A DNA stretch of 64,000 nucleotides from Melitaea cinxia (GCF_905220565.1 NC_059406.1:2366001-2430000); one strand, 5' to 3'; counted from the stretch's first letter, positions 50,317 through 61,712 are shown. The notes: generated by a model from the sequence alone, not told the origin. Translations and numbers: made by a program.

Positions 50317-50432
50317 TGTATACATATATGTATTTATGTATGTATGTATGTATGTATTTATATATCTATTATAGTATGTATGTATGTATTTATGTATCTA
50401 TTTATGTATGTATGTATGTATGTATATGTTTA
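50317..50432. repeat. (TATG)n microsatellite in LINE-C 3' UTR
   Basis: Interrupted TATG tetranucleotide run. LINE-A and LINE-B have ATAC-rich stretches (9785-9890 and 43315-43480 on the plus strand) at the same relative place in their 3' UTRs. Confidence 0.85.
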
Positions 50433-50523
50433 ATTATTTGAATATTTATGATAAATTTGTTGTAACTTGTACACCTATGCTGACGCTAGACCATTTCCTT
50501 TGCCCTAAGGTTGCCTGGAAGAG

Positions 50524-50539
50524 ATCGCTTTTTAGCGAT
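50524..50539 (+). promoter_or_regulatory. 3'-UTR stem-loop of LINE-C
   Basis: ATCGCT-TTTT-AGCGAT, preceded by GCCTGGAAGAG and followed by AAGGCCGCC, about 90 bases before the tail. The stem is also present in LINE-A and LINE-B with different loops. Confidence 0.5.
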
Positions 50540-50645
50540 AAGGCCGCCCTTTGTACCTAATGAATATATTGTCAATATTTTCTTTTTTTGTATTATTTCT
50601 GTTTTTGGTGTACAATAAAGTGTATTATTATTATTATTATTATTA

Positions 50646-50650
50646 TTGTG
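50646..50650. repeat. Target-site duplication of LINE-C, right copy
   Basis: TTGTG directly after the (ATT)n tail. Confidence 0.85.
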
Positions 50651-51608
50651 TTATAAGGGAATTAAAATAATTTAACTTCTCATCAATTGAAGAAGCATTA
50701 AGCACTCCGGACCAGTCAATCTTAGATACATCCTCGGCTAGACTATCAAAGTCAATTCCACTAAAATTGCGCCTCATAAGAATTTTTCGTTTAGCTTTAG
50801 GAGGTCTTAGTTTATAAGATAAGAAGAGAAGGTCGTGATAGGAAAAGGCAGTAGCTACACATTGACCAAATTTTTCGACATGAGTAGTAGAAGAGACAAG
50901 AATTAAATCGAGAAGAGAAGGTGAGCAGTTAGGAAATGCGTGGGTCGCAGATAATGGCAATATATTCAAATTAGCTGCCTTTACTATAGATGTAAAGCGT
51001 GAAGTTCGAGAGTCATTTTTAAGAAGGCAAGTATTAAAGTCACCCATAATAATTGTGTGTGAAAACAAAGGAGTAAACTTTTCAAGAAGATCTTCAAAAG
51101 ACATAAAATAGTCAATGGTGAGGCTAGGATTATAAAAAACACCAAGAAGGAGCTTAGTGTTGAATAATAGGACTTCGATAAAAAGGTATTCTGCTCCAGG
51201 ACTATTATGTTGTTGCGAAAATTCTATAACAGTAAAAGGAATATGAGATCGTAAATAAATGGCAACACCTCCGCCAGGTCGTCCTAAACGGTCATTTCGA
51301 ATCAAGTGAAAACCTGGCAAGCAGAATGATGACGAAGGGAGACATGGTTTCAACCAGGATTCTGAGACTAAAATAGCATGTAAGTTTTTATTTTGAAAGG
51401 AGGCCAACATGTCAGGAAAATGAGCGGGTATACTCTGGGCATTGATGTGAACCAGGTTAAAATGCCTTGACGCGTCACAGAAATGTGCATTTAAGTCATC
51501 ACTGAGTGAGGGAATACTGAGAAAACTGTCATCGCTATCTGTTTCATTAGAAGATGAAATAGAATAAAAGGTGTCAGATGGATCGTCCTTGTTATGAATC
51601 ATAGTCAT
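50646..51608 (-). CDS. LINE-B ORF2, N-terminal part (endonuclease)
   Basis: Starts at ATG 51608. About 321 residues, open up to the LINE-C junction; the stop read at the junction is supplied by the LINE-C tail. The endonuclease motifs are HINAQSI, VSESWL, GGGVAIY, MGDFN, SLLDLI and SYHD, all present. The last residues (FNSLITQ) lead into LYDKHAPIRPVR at 45568, matching FSSLLTQLYDIHAPIRPVR in LINE-C. This shows that one ORF of about 982 codons was split. Confidence 0.92.
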
Positions 51609-52409
51609 CTAAAGATATTACAAAAATAAAAAAAAAAATATATATATACAATAAGATAATATATATAGTTACGATATAGATATATATATTTAAAAAAATA
51701 TTTATAACAACAAAAATAATATGTAATAAAAAGAAATACAAATACTATTAAGCTCAATTCACATACTCACCAGCTACAGAAGGAGTTGTATTACGGCAAC
51801 TAAGGCTTACAATGGAATAGTAGATAAGCAACAATAAAAAGAAAGAAAAAAAAAAACGTAAAAATAAAAGACAAAAATTCAAAACAATAATAACAGGCAA
51901 GAGAACATTTGCAAAATGAAATAATTTTAGTTACTTTTTATCTTTTAACTAGAATTAAATTATTAAAATTAAACAATTAATAAATACCAATAGGCAAAAA
52001 AAAAAAAAGATTTTACTTATAAGCCTACGAAAACGAATTATGATTAAAATTAATATTTTACAAAGTCTTAAAAGCCTTACGTTCACAACAACAATTTGTT
52101 ACAACATAGTTTATTATTATCTATATGTTAAGATAGTCTGTGGTAAAAAATGTTTTGTTATGGTTTTGTTATTCGCTTACACATTGAAACAGGGACAAAA
52201 AGAACAACAATAATAAATAAAAAATATAAAAGTAAAGTTATAAAGTAACTACAACTAGATTTGTTTATTTGTATGAAATATAAAGTGAATATAAAAAACT
52301 ATCAACACATTATAAGCTATATGTAGTATCTAATAAAGTGTGAGTTCTAAAAATACCCAATTATGATTATATATTAAATTAAAAATTTACTCAAATTAAA
52401 AGTGAACAA
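51609..52409 (-). other. LINE-B inter-ORF spacer
   Basis: 801 bp, T-rich on the sense (minus) strand. On that strand CTG|GTGAGTATG at about 51770 looks like a splice donor. A long pyrimidine tract ending TTTAG lies directly against the ORF2 ATG (51609-51610 = AG). The spliced distance would be 162 bp. LINE-C has a GTATGT at 46971 but no AG next to its ORF2 start, so an intron is only a possibility. Confidence 0.6.
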
Positions 52410-53147
52410 CTACTTTTTAGCCACTCTTTTAGATCTTAGAGGTGGGGCCTTACTGTCCGACGTCTTACTGGTGGCTGCAACACTTTGAACTGGCGATTTT
52501 GTGTTCGATGACGCGATAATGTTGTCGAGATCCAACATTCTTTCGATCTTATGTCGTGATCCATCCGGAGCAATAACATGAATAACTCCATCACGCGTCC
52601 AGCATTTGTCAACTCCGAAATGCTGTCTCGCCGCTATAAACACACTGTGTCGGGATTTGGTCAAGAACTCGGACTGCGTAATGCCGGTACCTTTGAACTT
52701 GGTTTTTGCGAACCACACCCTATTCCGCACAAGAACATCTGCGAATTTCACAACAATCGGGCGAGGTTTCTTTTCAGTTCTACGACCCAGTCGATAAGAT
52801 GTTTTGATAGCGGTTGTGGAAAACTGATCAATGTCGAGATGTTCCGCGACAAGGCTGGTTACTCGCGCCGAGGTGTCTTCCGATTTTTCTTCAGGCACAC
52901 CATGAAGCAGCAACATCTTTCTACGAGAACGCATTTCGAGTCGGTCAAATTCACAGGTAAATAGTTCTACCTGACGTTGGAGAGCATTTAAAGCTGTGAT
53001 GACGAAGCTTTTAAAAGCAGCGAAGTCTGTAGCAAGAGAGGACGCAGTGACCGGTGAATTCGCCTTTTGTAAATCTTGTTGGAAGTCCCTCATTGTCGTG
53101 TTAAATTGCTCAGACAAAGAGGCCAGTAAATCTTTTATTGACTCCAT
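52410..53147 (-). CDS. LINE-B ORF1 protein (RNA-binding chaperone)
   Basis: 245 residues from ATG at 53147. An in-frame GTG five codons upstream gives the longer 250-residue reading, but the ATG aligns with the LINE-C start (MESIKDLL against MDSLKDTL). Same architecture as LINE-C ORF1: N-terminal coiled coil; RRM-like middle (KMLLLHGVPEEK, SYRLGRR, KPRPIVVKF, VWFAKTKFKGTG); SEFLTKSRHSVF; and a basic RSKRVAKK end. No stop or frameshift. It would bind LINE-B RNA. LINE-B itself cannot now supply ORF2p because of the LINE-C insertion. Confidence 0.9.
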   Translation of the reverse strand: MESIKDLLASLSEQFNTTMRDFQQDLQKANSPVTASSLATDFAAFKSFVITALNALQRQVELFTCEFDRLEMRSRRKMLLLHGVPEEKSEDTSARVTSLVAEHLDIDQFSTTAIKTSYRLGRRTEKKPRPIVVKFADVLVRNRVWFAKTKFKGTGITQSEFLTKSRHSVFIAARQHFGVDKCWTRDGVIHVIAPDGSRHKIERMLDLDNIIASSNTKSPVQSVAATSKTSDSKAPPLRSKRVAKK

Positions 53148-53362
53148 TTCGAAAAGGGCCACAGAAGAAAAGTTTCGAAAGTATTAGATGCCTGTTATGT
53201 TGTAAATTAACACAGGATAATATTTGCTGGGAAGTATTGTGAACTGTCAGTACATAATATTTACTTTTTGGGCACTGTAACTTATTTAATTAAATAAAAA
53301 ATACTATTTTCAAAACGGAGATGAAGTTATCGCTTTTCACACCTACCCGCACATATATGTAG
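53148..53362 (-). promoter_or_regulatory. LINE-B 5' UTR, presumed internal promoter
   Basis: About 215 bp between the inferred 5' end and the ORF1 ATG, comparable with 227 bp in LINE-C. Only the first GCGGGTAGGTG block is clearly shared. Confidence 0.4.
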
Positions 53363-54070
53363 CATATTACATACAAGACCGAACTAATAAAGTACCTAAG
53401 CATATTTGCTGCTGACTAATACCATATCAATTTTATTAAATTTACCTATAAACTTCCGTTAAACATCAGCTTCGTTAGTTTTGACCTGAATGTTAATTAC
53501 AGTTTAATCAATTGATTAGAAATAGCTTTGAAGTAATGGTAGTTAATATTATCAAATGTAAAATACTCAATTTTACAATCAAGATCAGGACAGAAAAACA
53601 TATTTCTTTTATTCAGGAGATGGGTTACAGGTACATGTACCACACTATTATTTTTCAAGTGCAAATTGAGAGAACCCTGTGTCAGGGGCTCGGAAAAATG
53701 CTAGTGCGACCCCATCTTGTCCCCCCAGATGGATAACTACTCACGTGGAGGTTTTTGGTCAGTAAAAGTCTGACATAACCTGTTATCTACGAGGATTTTT
53801 CTCACGTAAAAAAGAGTGCTCGGAAAAACAAAAAGAACAAACGCTCAGATCGTGTTGACACATCTGTGTTGTTTTTATAAATTTTTATAATGCACGACCC
53901 ACAGTGATTGAGATAACTGCAATCAGTCTTTGACACGTGTTTAGTCTAACATGTGGTATACAAGGTTATGTATTCTCCCGTAAAGTATCTGATACGTCGG
54001 GCATTTAGAAACTTAATAAGCCGCGATAAAATACGAAAAAGTTGTTTTATTATAATAAATGAAATTCTGT
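53363..54070. other. Unassigned flank of LINE-B
   Basis: AT-rich with a GC-richer patch at 53670-53760 (GCGACCCCATCTTGTCCCCC). No reading frame or repeat partner in the window. Confidence 0.5.
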
Positions 54071-54074
54071 GTGT

Positions 54075-54385
54075 ACTGTGTGGCCACCCCCTCTCTTCCC
54101 GTGGGTGTCGTAAGAGGCGACTAAGGGATAACACAGTTCCGCTACCACCTTGGAACTTAAAAAGCCGAACGGTGGCGGGATAACCATCCAACTGCTGGCT
54201 TTGAAATACACAGGCCGAAGACGGGCAGCAGCGTCTTCGGTGCGACAAAGCCAGTACTGCGGTCACCAACCCGCCTGCCCAGCGTGGTGACTATGGGCAA
54301 AACACACGAGTTTACGTTATTTTTGGCGTAAACTTGTGAAGGCCTATGTCCAGCAGTATGGGCTGTAATGATGATTATGATGAAA
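54075..54385 (+). repeat. Dispersed repeat R-B, near-complete copy
   Basis: Ordered blocks: CTCTCTTCCCGTGGGTGTCG, AAGAGGCGACTAAGGGATAA, GCTACCACCTTGGAACTTAA, CATCCAACTGCTGGC, the hairpin CCGAAGACG...CGTCTTCGG, CAACCCGCCTGCCCAGCGTG and AGGCCTATGTCCAGCAGT, ending in a GATGAT-type simple tail. This tail resembles a retrotransposed 3' end. No coding frame. Confidence 0.85.
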
Positions 54386-54389
54386 TAAA

Positions 54390-56630
54390 ATTCGTGTGAA
54401 TATTAGAAAACAATTTACTTATGTATAAATGTAAATAAAAAATAAAATATATAGTATTTCGTAGAAAACGTGGAGGGATCTCGCCAAGCCCAAAGTATCC
54501 TATTTATGGAAAACAACTTAATATTCATTACCGCATTAAATATTTATTGTATTATTATCTTTTATAGACGACTTAGGAATAATTGATCGCTTCGTCTAAG
54601 CGGTTTTCATTCTTATTGACGTGGATAATCCACTATTACATTGTTATGAATAAACTTAGTTTCGACGACTTGATTCAAATTAACTGTAAATAACTCATTA
54701 TCTACTAAGTTTTCGTTTTATTATTTCTTATTGGGCTTTAGAGCGTGTTCAGCGTTTAAAGTTTATTAAGTAATAGGTAATTATTTTAGTCATTTGTTTC
54801 ACTTCATTCAACATAAATGAAAAATAAAAAAGTACGTATATATTAATAAAAATAACTAAGTTGTATCACTTGGCTATGTGTTGTAACACCTGGCTTTGTC
54901 GCTAATATGATTTGTAAAATATTCGGAATTCTATTTATATTACTTCCCTACATATGTATACTAATATTGGAAATGTTTGCGAGTTCCAAAGCTATATTTT
55001 GTCAAATTGAAAACGTAAAACAATTTTCGACAATAAAAAGAAAAATTAAATTAAATAATTTACTAAAACAATCGTATAAATAAAAATAAAATAACGAATA
55101 AAAAAAAACAGACTAACATTTTAAAATGACATTCGATACCGATTGTTTTGTTCCATTCATTTCATCAACTATTTTCATTTTACAATCTATTCCGCCGAAT
55201 GAATACGAAGCATTCATTTTACAGCAACAAATCTCCCCAGCGCGGGTGTAAATCATAGGATATGGAAAAAAATATCAGAGTTCGAATCGAACGTGACTAA
55301 TTTAAAACATGGAAAGGCTCTTATTTCTCGACCATAATGTTTTCATAATAAACTATACATTCGATAACTTTTTAAACTAAAACAACCTTAACTGTTGAAA
55401 GCACAACGGATTTGTTTTTTTCGTTCGTAGTAATAGTTTGTTAGCGGTCTACGTCTATCAAGATATAAATGTACAAATTTTGTACTACATCAAAAAAACT
55501 GAGGATTTTTAAGTCAAATCTATTTTTGTTATATGTTATCATTACAGCCTTTACAGTCCACTACTGGACATAGGCCTCCACAAGTTTACGCCAAAAATAC
55601 CGTGAACTTTATTGAGTCTTATTTATTATTAACAGTGGGATATTATAGGCTGAACCGAATTACATTTTAAAAAATATGTATTTTTGTACGGCAATATGTT
55701 ATCTATAATGATCTGAAATGAATCGACGACGGATCAAATAAACCGGTATTACTTGAAGTTTGGCTATTCCCTTTGGTTCGTTATGAAAATCTATTTTATG
55801 TGTGTAACAAACGGGCGTAGCGAATATTAAAAACATAATAGTAATTATACTTTAAGACGATTCGGTAACAATAAAGCAGCTATGGTTTTAGGACTAGTAT
55901 TAACCAAGAATTTTAATTTTAAAAGGTGTAGGTCTTGTAATAAGTTCTTAAGCAAGTAAAATGGCGTCAATTTCGTACGTCACGTATTGTAGGAACTTTT
56001 TATTGTGAGGTAATGAAGGTGATCAAACAGCTCCAAATAATTTGTCTAATGGGACCTAAATGTCTGAAATTAGACTTTAATTTCTTCGACGAACACAATA
56101 CTTTCGTTTTGTTACTGTGACTAAAGACACACACACACACACAAACACAAAGACACAAACATACTTGAAGAGTGTTGATCACTATGAAAGTTCGAGTAGG
56201 TACTATTTTCAATCAATTTACTTGACAAATCAGTCGATTTCCTTTCTTCTTGATATTTTGTGAAATCAAAACAAACGAGATCTTATAATTATCATTAAAG
56301 TGCTTTATCATTTAATTAGCTTTTATAATTTGATTAGTAAGTCCCTCCTTTGAAGAAAAAAATATTAAGAATTTCGTTAACGATAATAAATAATTTATTT
56401 TAAATATCGTAATAGTATTATCTAAATTATTTAGTATTTCTGTTACATTAGTGAATTTGTTTGTTTAGACTGACAATTTGTTTAGACTCTTAATCAGCCT
56501 AAGGTTGCCTGTTCATTAATAATCTTCCTGCTACGATATTAGTCTACGATTTAATTTTCACCAGAATTTTCTTCTCCATAACATATAGACCGACAGCGGA
56601 AAATATAAAGTAATTGTAAGTTACCCAAAA
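54390..56630. other. Unassigned DNA with one R-B fragment
   Basis: AT-rich. At 55540-55600 a minus-strand R-B end is present (AGTCCACTACTGGACATAGG, AAGTTTACGCCAAAAAT), and a short (CA)n at 56118-56145. I see no gene. Confidence 0.55.
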
Positions 56631-56636
56631 TAATAC

Positions 56637-56700
56637 TGGCGGCTGCGGGTTTGATCCCCGCTTATGACAAACATTTGTATTGGTCATACAGATATCCATC
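56637..56700 (+). mobile_element. SINE family 1 fragment joined to unrelated sequence
   Basis: GGCGGCTGCGGGTTTGATCC (B box) and TGACAAACATTTGTATTGGT match the SINE at 36768, then the sequence switches to an unrelated C/T-rich segment (56740-56880). Confidence 0.75.
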
Positions 56701-56865
56701 CCACTGTGTAGGGTTGGCACAACATGTTTTCCTCTTCTCTATTATTCGACACTTCAGCGCTTATTCCTTTCTTTCTCATGTCCTGACTCACACAATCCAT
56801 GTATCGCTTTTTTGTTCTCCCGATCGCTCTTCGTCCTTCGACTTCATCCCTAACATTCTTTTATC

Positions 56866-56980
56866 AATATAACATTCATTCCTCCTCATTCGATTCTGTA
56901 CCAATTCGTAGAACTATAATCATTATAACATTCGTTTCTCCTCATTCAATTCTATACCAATTCGTAGAACTATAATATTA
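56866..56980. repeat. Tandem duplication, about 56 bp x 2
   Basis: Two adjacent units with ATAACATTC, TCCTCCTCATTC/TCTCCTCATTC and CCAATTCGTAGAACTATAAT. Confidence 0.85.
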
Positions 56981-56984
56981 TGTT

Positions 56985-59900
56985 AACAACGTCAAATGTA
57001 ATACATTTTCTTAAGTATAAAAATACTTTCAGTAGTAGTCGTAAATTTCTATATTTTTAAATAAAAACTTTTTTATTCACATATTAGGCAGAGTACCAAT
57101 TACGTTGTACATAAATAAACACAAGATATACAGCAAAACAAATCAAACGCAAGCCTTTGACGGAAAACAGAGCATCGAGTTCTGATACGTCTTATTCCAA
57201 CGAGCCGTGAAGGAATAAGTCCCAAATGGAATTCGCAATATGCCGCAAGAAAATATATACGGTAAAACGCGGCCAAGTAAATACAGATGTCAGTAAATAA
57301 AGTCTTGTATGTTTGTGCAAAGAACTCTCCCGGACCTATGGCACAATCAGACGTTTGCATTATGCATGAAACCATCCTGAGGCGACAGATGCTTAGAAAC
57401 TTCCAGAAGATTATTAATATTTGTACGGGGGTATTAAACGTACTTTGATGTGAGGGCTCACGAAGCTCGGAGTCTGCATGAAATTTTGATTAGTAAAAGT
57501 TGAGCTAATGAAATTAACTTGTCAACATGTTCTAACATGTAAGACTATTCAATCTCGGCTTAAAAGTTTCAAGTTTAGGCGTATCATATTTTGTAGGTAA
57601 AGTCTGATGGATATTTTACTTTTACTATAAATAGGTACTTTGTCAATTAGCGTAATATTAGATTTAAAATATTTCAAATTGTGTATAAAAAATATTATTA
57701 AGTATACATTTGTTTTCTTTTTAACATAAGGATTCATACCCAAAATGGTAAAAAGGAACCCGCGTAGCTATTATGCTCTGGTATCTGTATGACGGTCTAT
57801 AGCACACAATTTATTCCGAATTTAGTGGCCCAATTCAATTGAAATTTAGCACACGGAATTTTGTTTGTTACTATTAACTTTAAGAAACTTTATTTTCCCT
57901 ATAATTTTGTCCAGTTACCGTATCAGGGAAGAGTTTTCGTGACTGCAGAGATCATCTTAAAATCTGAGGTTTTATTTGTTAAGCAATTACAATATAAGTC
58001 TTCGATTAAAGAATGAAATCAATAGCCAATGTCATTAGTTTTCGACACAAACGTTGCGTTGATTATTAGAAAACATTTTCGATCATATTCTTTCACGTCA
58101 TTTAAGATTAAGACAGGGTACAAATCCTCAAGTTAGCGGTCCAAGTGGCACGTAGTCGTTCTTGAGATCTCTCTATTGTATCCACTCCTGTCGTACGCCA
58201 GCCAATCAATTATAGTACACGCGAATGCTTTTAGCTAATGCAACGTACCGATATATTTCTTGATAAAAGATTTGGCACTAAGACTTATTGAAAATTTTTA
58301 TATCGCGCAAAACGCAACGCGATGACATTTTTATGAAAACTTTAAAAATATCTCTCGATTTCTAAGGAAACGACAACGTTTCGTTTACGTTTCTGTCTTT
58401 TGGCTTAGTGCTCAATCTGCTGTATAAGTACCTACTGTCCTGATTTTAATGAACTTTTGCTTGTTACTTACAATTTTCGTATAAATATTATGGTGCATTC
58501 TTAAAACATTAAAACTACACATTGTAAAGACATACTTATTGCTGTAACTCGAATTTTATTATGTATTATATCTTTTTCTAAAACAAAGTTCTAACCACTT
58601 TTCACTGGCGCTCATTTCATGTGTAAATTTGAAATGTTTGATATTTTGTCTATAACAGAGTGAAAGTAAAAACTATACGGGAAATGTTTCATGTCAATCA
58701 CATTACTTATTTTTGGGTGGATCAGGAAAAAAACAAACAAGAAAAAGTTTTCTCGTAAAATAGTAAAATACATGTCATAACATCGATAACAATGAAATGT
58801 TTAGTTTTTCGTTTCATTTTGAATATGTCATGGAAGAATTTCGTTTAGTCTTTCTTAAGAGTTGTAAAGTATTCAGTTGTCTTATACGTTTTAATATTAG
58901 TATCTTCATGAACAAAACTGAAAATCCTCGACGATCAACGAAGGCAAAACCATGCAGACCATTTTGTAATTCCATAAGATTTAAACGTTAATATCTTTTT
59001 TTACTCACATAGAGTTTCGTAAAATGAATATTATAAAATGTCTGCTGTAAAAGAGGTTGGAATCCAACAATTGATGCAAGGAGGCATGTTGAGCCAATTG
59101 GAGCGAATTCTTAAGGAAATTCGAAAGCATTTCAAATGAATTTCTAGAATAAGAGCAAGTATGTCGTGACTTGTCGGAGTATTTAACCTCGTTTTTTTAT
59201 TATAATGGACAAAGAAATTACATTAATATTCTGTGTCTGAAATATTGCTGAAGAATTACTTTTGGGGCCTTAAATATAGTTCATAGTTTAATCCAATTAT
59301 TTTCGTGACATGTAATCATTGTAGCTTGTTAAAGGTTAATTTAATTTGAATTTAAAATACTTCATTTAATGGTATTAATGACATTGGATAACACGCGATA
59401 TATAAATATTTTGTCAGGTTTCTAGCACATTTGTTTAAGCTACTAGAAAAAAAGTCGCTAGGCTTTACTTGGGAATTTTATTGATTTGCTTTATATGTCT
59501 TTACTTCTCGCTTACTTTGAGTTTAATTAGTCACGATGATGACGATAAAGCTTGAAGACTTAAGAATTGACTTTGAAAAAGTAGTATTATAAAAGTTGTT
59601 AAAAAACTCGACTTGTGATTTGAAGGTTAATTTCTGTTAAAAATTACATCAACATTCGACGCGAAAATGAATTGTAAATTTTTAAGTTTTGTTAGTGTAT
59701 CTAAGTTACTGTTATTATTGTTTACAATCAATGATGTTAATCTTAGGTTCAATATATTATTTGTTACAGTTTTACGCACGTGCCACCTTGTACCTAACCA
59801 TGCTTAGTTTTTTTATTCATTGTAATTTTATTTTAAAACTTAAACAAATATTTTAATAATTTATATTTATTAAAGTAATGAATTATGTCTATAATCAAAG

Positions 59901-60490
59901 ATAAATATATAAAAAGCCATCTTCCCTGAATATAAATTGATAACGATAGTGTCTATATATGGATTGCTACATTAGAGAAATAATTTGTTCTCATTTTGCA
60001 CATCTAAAATCCATTAGGTTCAATCGAACCCAATTATATTCCTTAGGTAAGTCGGCAATTTCTGTATCGTCTCAAACTCTGTATTGAATAACGTATGATA
60101 TTTATTGTAGCTATGTATTATTTTTTATATTTGATCTAGTTTGACATTTTTTTAACCATTTTAATCATAATTATATTTCAAATTGAAATGAGAATTTTTT
60201 TCGGTTTTAAACTGCCGTATTTTTTTTCTTGAACTTTTAACAATACTTAGATTATAAGCAGCTACGTTTTGTGCAATAAATATTCAACGAGGTTGGATAA
60301 CCAACACTGCTCTTTTTAATTATTGTCAGTTCTCTTCTACTAATTTTTATCTTTTGAAACTAGTACATACGTTTGACTACTCTGGTACTGTAAGGATTTA
60401 TACTGCCATGCTTAGGCAGTTAGCGTTTTAACTGCTTTTATAACATTTTGACACCGTTATATTTCTTGTATGTTTAAAATAAAACCTCTT
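56985..60490. other. Long stretch without recognisable genes
   Basis: Mostly AT-rich unique-looking DNA. Less biased patches at 57100-57480 and 58100-58440 have no repeat partner in the window. The first carries an open 91-residue minus-strand frame with no motif I recognise and no sign of splice context. I do not annotate a gene. Confidence 0.5.
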
Positions 60491-60492
60491 TC

Positions 60493-60602
60493 ATCATCAC
60501 TTTAGCCTATCACAGTCCACTGCTGGACATAAGCTTCTCTAAGTTTGCATCATCTTCAGCCTGTGTATTTGAAAGCCATCAGTTATTCAACTGCTGGCTT
60601 GG
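60493..60602 (-). repeat. R-B 3'-end fragment, rearranged
   Basis: CATCATCACTTTAGCCTATC, CAGTCCACTGCTGGACATAA, then a TGTATTTGAAAGCCATCAGT block from further inside the unit. Confidence 0.6.
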
Positions 60603-60604
60603 TT

Positions 60605-60915
60605 TGTGACTGTTGCGTTGGCGGTAGCTGGTTCGATTCCCGCACATGACAAACATTTGTATTGGCCATACAGATGTCTACCGTGGTTTGTGTGTTTGTG
60701 CAGTCCTTGTAGGTCTCCCTACCTCTGTGTCTCGGAGAGCACGTTAAACCGTCGGTACCGATTGTTATCAAGTACACCAGATAGCGATCGTTACTCATAG
60801 TAGAGAATATATCTGCCAACCCGCATTGGAGCAGCGTGGTGGGTTAAGCTCTGATCCTTCTTCTACATGGGGAAAGAGGCCTATGCCCAGCAGTGGAATA
60901 TTACATGCTGAAACG
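60605..60915 (+). mobile_element. tRNA-derived SINE, family 1, 5'-damaged copy
   Basis: Lacks a good A box but has the B box GGTTCGATTCC (60631-60641). It has the rest of the body in the same order as 36831-37115 and ends CCCAGCAGTGGAATATTACA. It is inserted next to, or recombined with, an R-B fragment. Confidence 0.85.
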
Positions 60916-60919
60916 TAGC

Positions 60920-61670
60920 GTGTACATAATTTTACAGTCTTAGTTCTGATAATTTAATTACAATATTACTAATTCTAATTCGAAACAATGGACATTGTGG
61001 ACAAGGACTTAGGAGAAAGTTAGTTTCGCTACTCCATTGTACCCTTGAGTACCAATTTATACATTTCATATAGACATCTAGAATTTCTGAAGCAGTTTGG
61101 AGTGCCTCGCTTTGTATTCACACGACGCTTGTACTGTGGTATAAGAATACGAATTTAGCACAGGATGGAATTTTATAGTATACGTTAAGACATTTTTAGG
61201 CCGGTATGTTTTTAGAATAGATTCTTATTATAGATTCTTGAAAACGGGTTGGGATAAATATTATTTTGTATTTTTTACTGTTGTATTCTTATATTATTAT
61301 ATAAATTAGAAAGTAGACAAATCGATAATTTACATAATTGCGTGTTAATCCTTTTGTCAACATTCTCAGACATTAGAAGAAAACTGTAAGTTGCAGAATC
61401 CAACGAATATTTAATAGTATCAGTTGGATTTGAAGAATATTTATCATTCTTAAGGCAGTGTTAGTTTTATCTATGTCCAACTGTAAAAAAGGAACAAAAG
61501 GGAAATGTAGATAGGAACGAAAATTAGAAGCTATATCCAATTTCAAGGTTCGACTGACCGAAAACAAATATTTGCACAAATACAAATATTAATCCCGAAC
61601 GGGCAACGAATCCGCAACCGTGGTGTTTGGGCACCTATATGCACTAATACACCAAAGCGACTGTCAGTAA
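60920..61670. other. Unassigned DNA
   Basis: AT-rich. Near 61590-61665 a degenerate tRNA-like block (CCCGAACGGGCAACGAATCC, minus orientation) may be an old SINE head. Nothing else seen. Confidence 0.4.
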
Positions 61671-61672
61671 CA

Positions 61673-61676
61673 ATAT
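61673..61676. repeat. ATAT target duplication, left
   Basis: ATAT directly before the left TIR; repeated at 62903-62906. Because ATAT is a palindrome, 2-bp and 4-bp duplications cannot be told apart. Confidence 0.5.
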
Positions 61677-61712
61677 CGCACCTTTAAAGTGAAACCGTTA
61701 CTAAACGAAATT
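61677..61712. repeat. Left 36-bp terminal inverted repeat
   Basis: Exact inverse of 62867-62902. Starts CGCACCTTTAAAGTGAAACC and ends ACTAAACGAAATT. Confidence 0.9.

Larger units (their letters stand above)
45569..50645 (+). mobile_element. LINE-C: full-length, apparently intact non-LTR retrotransposon
   Basis: About 5.08 kb: 5' UTR 45569-45795, ORF1 45796-46542, an 810-bp T-rich spacer, ORF2 47353-50295, a 3' UTR with (TATG)n and a stem-loop, the terminus TGTACAATAAAG, and an (ATT)n tail to 50645. TTGTG duplications flank it. The 5' end shares GCGGGTAGGTG with the 5' end of LINE-B, which supports the boundary. Both ORFs are open with all catalytic motifs, so the copy may be mobile. It lies inside LINE-B in antisense, so it is the younger insertion. 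Group: endonuclease-type LINE of the CR1/L2/Daphne kind; exact clade not resolved. Confidence 0.92.
50646..53362 (-). mobile_element. LINE-B, 5' part
   Basis: Contains, in minus-strand order, a 5' UTR (about 53362-53148), ORF1, a spacer of about 0.8 kb, and the first 321 codons of ORF2 up to the LINE-C insertion. The 5' end is placed by matching GCGGGTAGGTG near 53339-53350 with the start of LINE-C, so it is accurate to perhaps ten bases. With the 3' part, LINE-B is about 5.2 kb and essentially full length. Confidence 0.88.

Noticed and set aside
52578..52964. 128-residue plus-strand ORF
   Set aside because: Antisense shadow of LINE-B ORF1.
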